This document shows, piece after piece, positions 56,165-64,000 of a stretch of DNA of 64,000 nucleotides (its first letter is position 1; every line of letters begins with the position of its first letter). The position numbers were made by a program, and so were the translations under genes. The notes beneath the pieces were generated by a model. The model made no database searches and was not told the origin of the DNA. It saw nothing but the letters and a program-made list of their open reading frames with translations. Location of the stretch: NCBI RefSeq assembly GCF_000740895.1, contig NC_025261.1, positions 496,001 through 560,000 of the forward strand, read 5' to 3'. This DNA is from Theileria orientalis strain Shintoku. Its lineage: Eukaryota; Apicomplexa; Aconoidasida; Piroplasmida; Theileriidae.

Positions 56165-56887
56165 TTCTAGAACCTACTTTTATAGCTTGTATTATTACGT
56201 TTTACACTTTTGACTCTTTATCTAGACGTTGTTTTTGCTATGTTTTCTAGCAATTTTAATATAAAAACTTAAAGTGACAATTATTATTAACTTCCGTTTT
56301 TGGTGATTTACAATAGTTTACAAATACACTACTATTGGTCATAGAGGCTAAATATGACCAGAATTACAATTGACGGTGTGATATGATGACGTTGTGTAGC
56401 TTCCTGGGTTTTCTTTCGACAAAACTTTGATCATACGATCTATCTTACAACGTGTTAAAGCTGTAACTTTATTTTACACCCTTTATTGTTTACTTTTTAT
56501 TTTTACCAACATTTGTTTTTTGTTGCTAAAAATTTGTTAAATATAGTACTCAACCGTACGTGGCATATGAGGCTATAATACTAGTGTCAAATTAATTTTT
56601 TGAATTTTTGTTTTACAATATTATGAATTAACTCTTTTTGGGTCTATTATTTCTGCAATATAACTAATTATGTTTCGTAGATCTCTGGGGTGACTTCAAT
56701 CTATTGATAAAGTCAATCTTCCTCCAAATCTCCTTAATATCTATGTTAATCTGTGTTTCTCACTCATATTGTATATATCATCTACTAGATTCCAATGAAA
56801 TATTTACTATATTACACTTAAAATCCAACACATTGATTTTCAAATCCATGTACGAGAATTACAATTTTATTTTACACAATTCTTTTT
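56165..56887. other. A/T-rich intergenic region
   Basis: About 720 bases between the MFS transporter start and the end of the next minus-strand gene. T-rich runs; no gene, RNA or repeat recognised. Confidence 0.5.
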
Positions 56888-57650
56888 TACCAACAGTATT
56901 TGTCTCTGCTTTGCTTTACTCTTTCATTAAGCTTGTCTTCCGCCGTTAAACGCCCTTTGACTGTTTTTGTTACGTTCTTGTAGCTCCACATACCAGTCTT
57001 CTCCCTGATTGATATGGTCGAGCTTTCCTTCTTGTCTAACTTTTTGGCATATTCTTCCCCCAAAACATTAGCTTCAGAATCTTCTGTTATCTTCCCTGAA
57101 AAATATTTAGTATGTGTGGGACTTACTTATGTTATATGGTATGGTAGTTATCACATCTACGCTGAACGGTTCATCGATGTTTATTGTTCTGTTACTCAAT
57201 ATTGATTGTATAGTTCTCTCTTCAGTTGCGTGTGTCATTGGGTGTTCAATCACTATTTTGTCATTAACCGAGGATTCCTCGGCAAACTTTGTTTCAAACC
57301 TATAGAATTTTGAGCCAGTGCTCCACCTACCCTTGAACTGTAGTTCCTGAAGAAACTATCCTTCCAGACCCGGTTAGTTCATTAATAACATTACTGTGTT
57401 TTTTGGAGTCTAACGATTGACTTTTCTCATCCTCCTTTTTCTTTTTCTTATAAAGCTTCGAGATTCCTTTAAGCTTAATCTTCCCCGAAATTTTCCTATC
57501 ATACAGATTAGTGTTGGACATTATACATGTTAAATACAACAAATAATCATCAAAATTATTTTTTTGGTGTAAATTACTCAAAATACTAAATAAGGATTTA
57601 TATTTACAATTACTATTCCCATAATTAACACATCGGTGTGGAGTGAACAT
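56888..57650 (-). CDS. Conserved hypothetical protein with Lys-rich N-terminus and beta-rich core
   Basis: Three or more exons. A Lys-rich part (SGKIKLKGISKLYKKKKKED) resembles the opening of FAM32A-family proteins, but the rest does not. Next comes a probable small beta barrel: SGRIVSSGTTVQG, then FETKFAEESSVNDKIVIEHP and RTIQSILSNRTINIDEPF. The C-terminal exon is charged (VLGEEYAKKLDKKESSTISI ... ERVKQSRDKYCW). Two starts are possible, ATG 57650 or ATG 57521 (MSNTNLYDRK); the latter drops a Cys/Asn-rich leader. Function unknown; a nuclear or RNA-related role is guesswork. Confidence 0.55.
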
Positions 57651-57736
57651 AGGTTCTTAAAATTAATAAATATTTGTAAATGGTGATAGTATTTGTATTT
57701 TGTTGTATCATATAATGAAAAGTTTTAATTTTTAAG
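57651..57736. promoter_or_regulatory. 86-base bidirectional promoter gap
   Basis: Only 86 bases separate the outermost start codons of two divergent genes (minus at 57650, plus at 57737). The gap is nearly all A/T. Confidence 0.5.
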
Positions 57737-59750
57737 ATGGCTAATGTTGTTTCTAGCGGCTTTTACCTTTCTGGTATAAATAATGTGAAAATACGTTTAT
57801 ATCCCCAAGTTCTTGGTATTTATAAGATACATGAGCATAATTTGTGTAACGCCTTGAGGGACTTTGGATTGCTAATTAAATCAGATAGGTATGTTCTTTA
57901 CGTACACATGGAACTTTAGCCGGCGCCACTTACTAAAGTATAACTATGATTTCCTCAAATTCGTGCCACTGATGCGTGGCAGTGAATTGTGTATGATAGC
58001 CCACGGATATTCGCTTTTGAACCTGCAAGATACTGTTTGGTGGGACTCGTTTACGAAAGTTGTGTACAACGTAAGTTGGAACACCTATAACGATTTTAGT
58101 CACTGTATGATATGGATGGGAAGGAGTTGGCAGGTTTACTCTACAGTTTAACGAAGGTACGTTTTTACAGTTTACTATCGACTCAGGTGTATTCCACAAA
58201 GACCCATGCGATTTGTAAATTGATTGAATGGACTAAATCATGGATTCACCTTTTTACACCCTTTTGCCTGTCGCTCATGGGTTAGTTGCTGTATATTTGA
58301 TTGCTTAGTTAAGGTCGCAACTCACTTCAAATCCGGCCATGAGATTATGAGGATGCTGAACAACAGGGCGCTCGAGCTAATAGATGACCTGAAGATCGTG
58401 GACATAGTCTTTTTCAGTAAGTCGGACGTGAATTATTTTCTTCAGTGACCTGCAATGTTGAGTGCAGGACCCAGGAGATAAACTTCTTCAGACAGATGTG
58501 CATTAAGTGCATAGAGCTTATAGATGACATTGAGCTGCACCAACTGAGGGCAATAGGTAATTTTATAAACGAGTCTGAATAATTGATTTTAGTTTCTTCC
58601 CTGAGTCTGGGAGGATTCAAGTCGCTGGTTATGTTTAACATACTGACAATTAAACTGGCGCAGCTGGTAGAAAGGTACGTTGAGGCTTCAAATAAGGGTT
58701 TTAGGACTCCACTGAAAGAAGGAGATGTGATATCGCTTTGTCTGGGCTTCACGACCCAGGCGTTTCTGGTAAAGAATGACCTGTGCATAGACACGAAGGT
58801 GTACAAGGACTTCATCAGTAAAAATCCGACCTCCAGTTCAAACATATTCAAGTTCCCGCTTCCAGAGCTAGGCCCAGTGCTTAGTAAGGGAGTTGTGGAC
58901 AACAAAACAAGGATCACGGCAAACGGCATGCCGATTCTGCTAAGAGGATTCTCGCTACTGGAAATCCCAGCAACGGATGAGCTTATGAGGTACCTAATAG
59001 AGAAAACGTGCAAGTATCTGGACCAGGACGAGTACACAGGGCTTAAACTGTCGAACCTAGTAGTGGTACGTCTAGTCTCAAGTGTTTTAATGAGTATTAT
59101 AGACGCTCGTGAAGTACGACGGCATGAAGTACGACTTCTGGAAGGCAGTACACGGCACCCTAGTGAGACAGTAAGTCAAGAAATATGCACCTAGAGCGAT
59201 TCATCGAGCAACAGTGCGTAAACAAAACACGTAGGAAGGACCCGAGACTCAGCGGTGACATGATATCGAAGATGCTGAACACTATTTTCAGTATCGGCAG
59301 GGAAGGGTTATCGGAATCTAGGGACCTCACGCTGGTTTACGAGTGTCTTCTCAAGGTGCGCCTTATTGCTCTTAATAATCGCTTTAGAAATGCCCCAAGC
59401 ACTTTGGAGATATGTCTGTGAGGTCCATATTGTCCTTGACGAGGCACTTTTCACTCACGTGCAATATTGCGATGTTGGCGTCGGACGAGTTCCTGGGAGC
59501 CATTCTGAACATGGTACAGCGACCCACGCATAGATATCACCACTTTCAGGCCGAGGACTTCTCAAACGCAGACATGATTAAGATACTGAAGACCTACGGT
59601 GGGTTTGTGGATAAGCTTAGGTCAAACCCTAAGTTCCTGCAGCTGCTGGAAGTCTCAGAGAGGAGGATGAGCAGCACGTCTGGTTCAAAGAGCTTCAGCG
59701 GTGAGCAGATGGACAAGGTGTTGGAGTCTCTGAAATCGCAACTCGATTAA
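57737..59750 (+). CDS. Helical-repeat mitochondrial-type protein (HPR/FASTK-like)
   Basis: About eleven short exons. Each repeat is a helical pair of ~35-40 residues, as in FLKFVPLMRGSELCMIAHGY followed by SLLNLQDTVWWDSFTKVVYN, then MDGKELAGLLYSLTK. Later blocks read HEIMRMLNNRALELIDDLKI, VECRTQEINFFRQMCIKCIE and SDEFLGAILNMVQRPTHRYH. The pattern (layered LSxLAxxYSxLN-like helices) is that of apicomplexan heptatricopeptide or FASTK-like proteins, which bind mitochondrial RNA. No RAP domain was seen at the C-terminus, which ends in a Ser-rich tail (SSTSGSKSFSGEQMDKVLES). Exon borders near 58,080-58,320 are provisional. Confidence 0.5.
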
Positions 59751-59864
59751 CTCGTGCAGGCACGTGACATTTTAATCATTTATTAATGTGTAACCGGCGT
59801 GTGCTTGTATGTCTGTGTATGGTATTGTAGAGTAGTTTAATAACGTGGCTGTGGCCACTGCGTT

Positions 59865-60513
59865 TTACACGTTGTTCAAACTGTCGTCCAGAAACGGGTG
59901 GCAGAATATCTGTTTCAGGTAGTTCTGGTCCCAGCCCTTAGGGTATATGGCCTCGTCGCCCCAACGGCCGTTGCCCTTGACCGCCTCGCAGCACAAGTTC
60001 AGCGACCTCGACGAGTACTTGGGGAGCGTTTTAGGCCTGTTGGTCACACCTGAACGGTTTATCCTCTTGAACCATGAAAGCGACTGCATCTGGCTGCTTA
60101 AACTCGGCTTCCAGAGCCCCTAAGAATCGTAAATAATTACGTGTGTACCTGTATTGACCTGTTGGTGGTCCACACCCTCGACTGGCCGTGCTTCATGTAC
60201 TCCATCCTCCCGCACGAATTGCGATGAAACTGCATGACCTCTTCGATTTGTCTGGCCTCGAGGTCCTTGAGGCTTATTTCGTACTTAGATCCGTCCCTGT
60301 AGCTGAGAACGATGAGATCATGTAATGGTACCTGAACGTGGCGCGCGGAGCTTCATACTGCTCATGGTTGATAGACACTTCGATTTGCGGGTTTTTGATC
60401 TGAAACGTGTTGAGCAGGTGCCTCAGATAGTAGCGGAGTCCGCGACTGCTGTGGCCCGTCTCACTATACTTAATGAGTATCGATTTCAGCTGCCAAACGC
60501 CATTGCTGGACAT
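59865..60513 (-). CDS. Mitochondrial large-subunit ribosomal protein mL43
   Basis: Three exons. The N-terminal L51/S25/CI-B8 (thioredoxin-like) domain is clear: NGVWQLKSILIKYSETGHSS, RGLRYYLRHLLNTFQIKNP and QIEVSINHEQYEAP, matching the mL43 pattern (GV.QL..L...Y...GGSSRG.R.F). Later residues include IQGLWKPSLS, like the family's VQG.W.P. A ~75-residue C-terminal extension follows (NRPKTLPKYSSRSLNLCCEA). The alternative, complex I subunit NDUFA2, shares the fold but is much shorter, and piroplasms lack complex I. Start ATG 60513. Converges with the helical-repeat gene. Confidence 0.8.
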
Positions 60514-61104
60514 GTCAAAGAATATATCACAAATTATACAATTAACGTTTAAATAATATCAGTAGAATCAGGAGAAGAATAATGTGGAATACAATGTTGT
60601 GGATAACATGGAATTGTAAATTGAATTAATATTTATAAGAAGGTACTAGTAAAAGATGATGAAAATAATTTATCAAAATTGTCAATATGTGATTTAAATA
60701 TAAATAAAATGTGTGAATGAATATGTATATAAATGGTTATTGTGGGCTACACATAGTGGAATGGACAGTGATATACCCAAATTGAAATTAGAATATATAA
60801 CTGGGTACATGAGCCCCTATAATTAATTTAAAATTGCCTTTTGACCTTGCTACATAAATAGATGTTGGCCAAATTGATGTTTTTTTCTGTCATTTCCCCA
60901 TTTGGCTCTTGTTTACATGGCCCCATGGCAGAATCTAAAGATTCCACCTTTTACTTCAATTATTTTTATTCATATCGGTTTTTCGTATATTTACAATCAA
61001 CTTTTATTCATCGTTGGTTCAATTCTGTATTGATTATTCTTATTTTAGCATTACATCTCAGCTACACTACATCTTTTTCCTATTCTACCGTTTAGAATAT
61101 AAAT
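60514..61104. other. Divergent A/T-rich promoter region
   Basis: About 590 bases between mL43 (minus) and uS17 (plus). A weak open frame at 60862-61095 (plus) lacks domain features and is probably 5' untranslated DNA. Confidence 0.5.
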
Positions 61105-61616
61105 ATGGATAAGAGTGACGTTCAGGTATGTTATTTTTCGTATTCTCGGCTTATATTTTTATTTAGGTTCACAAAGCTTTCCAAAAACAACCCACTGTCA
61201 GCGTCAAGAAGCTCCAAAAACTTGGCAAAAGGGCCAGGTATTGGAAGGACGTTGGTATGGGCTTCGTTACTCCGAAGGAGGCCAAGGAGGGCCACTATGT
61301 TGACAAGAAATGCCCTTTCACTGGCAATGTTTCCATAAGGGGTAGGGTTCTCAAGGGCATGGTTTTGTCGCATAAAATGAAGAACACGCTCGTCATGAGG
61401 GTCAGCTACCTCCACTACGTCCCCAAGTACAACAGGTTTGAGAAGAGGCACAAGAACATTCCTGCTCACGTTTCTCCCTGCTTCACCGTCTCCGCCGGTG
61501 ACATCGTAACTGTTGGTCAGTGCAGGCCTCTCTCCAAGACCGTCAGATTTAACGTTCTTAAGGTTGAGAAGAATGAGATTTTCGGAAACCCTCGCAAGCA
61601 ATTTAGACTTTTCTAA
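61105..61616 (+). CDS. RPS11: 40S ribosomal protein S11 (uS17)
   Basis: Two exons. The first is MDKSDVQ, then a 43-44-base intron, then [20 protein letters not shown]. The body contains [39 protein letters not shown] and the uS17 ring [31 protein letters not shown]. It ends RKQFRLF. Length (~156 residues) and sequence fit cytosolic uS17, which binds 18S rRNA. Codons are strongly G/C-biased at third positions, as expected of a highly expressed gene here. Confidence 0.92.
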
Positions 61617-61846
61617 TTTGGTAAACCCCTATTGGTATACACGTATATATACGAATGTATACATACACTTGATTCAGATACGTATACATATTGATGCATA
61701 TACTTATATATAAATATACACACACATATACGTACATTGTATACTAAGGCACGCATATTCACGTGTCTCCAATTTATAAATACACACACTTGCATGTACT
61801 AATTACTTAAACTTTGGATACTATTAAATGTTAGTTGAGTCACTGG
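61617..61846. repeat. Alternating purine/pyrimidine run between convergent genes
   Basis: Dense TA/CA/CG/TG alternation (for example tatacacgtatatatacg, cacacacatatacgtac) between the convergent ends of uS17 and the last gene. Confidence 0.6.
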
Positions 61847-64000
61847 TTAGCTTGTTTGCACCCCCTCTAGCGTGGGCTTAAATCCCCTCGGGTACCTACA
61901 ATCTTGTTTAGAATTGCGGCCAACTAACGTGTTTTTTAACCACATTGACCTGAGGATTTCTCTCTGTATGTTTCCGGATAGAGTTAGGTCGGTGATCACT
62001 GAGTTGTACTGGCGAGCGTTAAACTCGTCACTCACTTCGGCCAGCCTGAGTGCCATCAGATTCAGCAGCTTCACGTCTGTCATATCCTCCCTCTTGAGTC
62101 TCCTCTAGTATCACACGAATAAACGTTTGTCTAACGTACCATAACTCGGGCTGCTCTCATGAAATCGCAAGGTTCAAGCTTACTCAGCAGCCTCCTCGTT
62201 TGATAGCAGAACAGATTAAACGCCTCACCATCCAGCTTAATTTTAGAGGTTATGACTTCAAATAACTTTGGTGCGTCGTACTCTGACCTATCCTTCCTTG
62301 CGTTTTTGATCAAATTGGCCACTACTGAGCTTAACAACTCGGGCTTACTAAGTCCGACATTGTGTGCAAAAATTGCAACATCAGTCAACTACAGTTGGTA
62401 TCAGTATTAGTAGTTGTAAATATATTAGTGTTGGTAATAGTTTTATTAGCACTGGTATCTGTATCAGTAAAACTTAGTTATACTATAATAGCACAAAGTT
62501 GTTAGATTGTTGTTTTATGTCTTTATATGTTTAACTATGCATTCCTCGTACTGCTTTGTTGTCCATGCTGTCCATATATGAAGTTAGATGCTTCATACAA
62601 TCCTCAAATTGCTAAAACAATAAGTCAATAGCGATGAGCACATACACTGTGGTATATCTTTAATGTTCTTGAAATCATAGACGACACGCTCCTTAACATA
62701 GATGCCATGCTAAAGACAAAAAATTATTAGACTTAGAACTTACTGCGCCGGAGGGAAGTTGTAAGGCGTAGCGTGCACCTTCTTTAACACCTAAATGAGA
62801 AGTGTGACAATCATAATCCTAATGGCTTACCTCTTCCATTAGTGGTATGTCATTGATTTTAAGTGTACTGTACACCGATATTGCCTTTGCGATCATTACT
62901 GGGTCAAATTGGTCTACAATTTTACATTGTTCTCAGGTTGTTCTGTTATGGTACCTGGTTGATTTACATGGTCCACTAGCAGTGCTGACAGCATATTGAA
63001 GTAACCAAGGTCCTTGTATTTTGCAGTTGCAAAACACTCTCCTAAGACACGTTTCACGCTTCTTTGTCCAACGCTTACCTAGTTCCACTAATTCGCTCAG
63101 CGATGGTGGTTCTTTCGGTGGCTTGAATGAAAATGTTAGGTGTGCCGTGTTAACCATTCTCTCCTTTGTGTGCAATATGTCCCTGTTCACTCTTCTCTGG
63201 AACTCAAAAGACACTGTGTTGAACAAACTGAAGTTATACACCATGCAGTTCGCGAACGCCTTGTAGGTTCACTCAATTTTTTCTAAACGTACCTGAGTCA
63301 CTGATATTATTGAACTGTTTGACGCTATCTCTATCAGACTCCTGAACCTCGTCGACAGCAGTGAGAACAGGTACTTGTTGAATAGTCTACACGATGAAAA
63401 GGCCGACGCTATTCTTCCCAGCTGCAGCGGCGAATAGTACTCCATCCTCTCTATCAGGTGGTATGTTACCTTTTCAAGTGCTTCGACACACTTAAGATTT
63501 CCCAGGTAGTAACACACTGCTGGGAGGTCTACATTCACATCTTGTCTATCCTTAAACTCTTACCTGTGAAGTACCTTGCTCTCTTAACCACTTTGCTTAT
63601 TATCAGCTTAAATCTCCAATCTGAAATATCTATCTGCTTTATTTCATTCAATCTCTTCAATGCCATCACGTAGTGGTACAGTTTCTTCCTCTTGTGCCTA
63701 CACATGGTTGTTTTACGTCTTGTCAACTATATATGCTTACCTATAATACACCCATGATTCCAGTAACTGATTCGACGTCGTCGATGCTGCTATTCTTTTC
63801 GGCAACTCCCATAGATACGAAACTGAATTCTTCGTTGATTGATACGACGCTTTATAATTAAAATATATTGGCTGTGTGTTCTCTATTGATGCCGGTTTTG
63901 TATATCTCTCTACGTATCTGTTCCAGTTCCCCTTTCCAATCCTCTTATGAAACCGGTAGTGTGTAAAATATCTCTAAAACCAAGTGAGCAGACTCAAAAA
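61847..64000 (-). CDS. Helical-repeat mitochondrial-type protein (HPR/FASTK-like), N-terminus beyond the window
   Basis: At least six exons. The most upstream visible exon starts after a TTTTAG acceptor at about 63973 (RYFTHYRFHKRIGKGNWNRY) and joins HKRKKLYHYVMALKRLNEIK. Repeat-like helices follow: YYSPLQLGRIASAFSSCRLF then NKYLFSLLSTRFRSLIEIAS, and LTDVAIFAHNVGLSKPELLS, SVVANLIKNARKDRSEYD. It ends with MALRLAEVSDEFNARQYNSV. The layered helices resemble apicomplexan heptatricopeptide/FASTK proteins acting on mitochondrial RNA. No RAP domain is visible. The initiator lies right of the window, so the gene is partial. The region 62,400-62,900 has short exons and degenerate TAGT-rich introns, and its structure is provisional. 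Confidence 0.45.

Noticed and set aside
56888..57650. Assignment as FAM32A
   Set aside because: Only the Lys-rich opening matches. The middle beta-rich part and the C-terminus do not, and the family's usual HYDIPKV ending is missing.
1..64000. tRNA, rRNA, CRISPR or transposon genes
   Set aside because: No T-loop-like GTTCRANNC pairs in a plausible fold, no rRNA-like blocks, no regular spaced repeats and no transposase or reverse transcriptase motifs were noticed. A tRNA or ncRNA search program would be the decisive test.

Overview
The window looks like nuclear DNA of a piroplasm, most likely a Theileria-type apicomplexan. Genes are dense (about 35 in 64 kb, on both strands) and split by very short GT-AG introns, mostly 23-100 bases. 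Housekeeping families are eukaryotic and include an apicomplexan-type amino-acid transporter and helical-repeat mitochondrial proteins of the kind common in Apicomplexa. Many exons are rich in G/C at third codon positions, while intergenic DNA is very A/T rich. The genus is an inference from overall style; no species marker was recognised. No tRNA, rRNA, CRISPR array, transposase or viral gene was recognised.

Layout. 1-24 kb: a membrane MORN/DUF900-hydrolase protein (cut by the left edge), an unknown signal-anchored protein, a divergent indole-glycerol-phosphate-synthase-like TIM barrel, PLAA/Doa1, organellar ribosomal protein bL9, a secreted unknown, DNA polymerase epsilon subunit B, a giant ~2,090-residue unknown, a RAD51/RecA-like ATPase and a secretory or organellar DnaJ lacking HPD. 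24-26 kb: FIS1, a tiny mitochondrial-type protein and ribosomal protein eL39. 26-36 kb is an A/T-rich accessory island: a small membrane protein, a 599-residue unknown, two tandem paralogues of an unrecognised family with near-identical 5' flanks, a multi-membrane protein, RBM42 and an SMN-like protein. Two repeat modules (called A and B here) are scattered through it.

36-64 kb returns to housekeeping: a helical-repeat-like 990-residue protein, TAPT1, a DEAD-box helicase, a PDE12-like nuclease, the E2 enzyme RAD6/UBE2A, chaperonin CCT5, SEC22, protein phosphatase inhibitor 2, a DEAH-box helicase, an MFS (ApiAT-like) transporter, a Lys-rich conserved protein, two helical-repeat mitochondrial-type proteins, mL43 and uS17. 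A 0.17-kb copy of part of the 990-residue gene lies between the DEAD-box and PDE12-like genes.

Themes. Mitochondrial or organellar gene expression recurs (bL9, mL43, PDE12-like, two helical-repeat proteins, FIS1). So do RNA processing (DEAD, DEAH, RBM42, SMN) and protein quality control (PLAA, CCT5, DnaJ, RAD6). Convergent gene ends share runs of alternating purine/pyrimidine sequence. The most unusual part is the 28.4-35.5 kb repeat/paralogue locus, where flanking DNA is far better conserved than the coding sequence it flanks.
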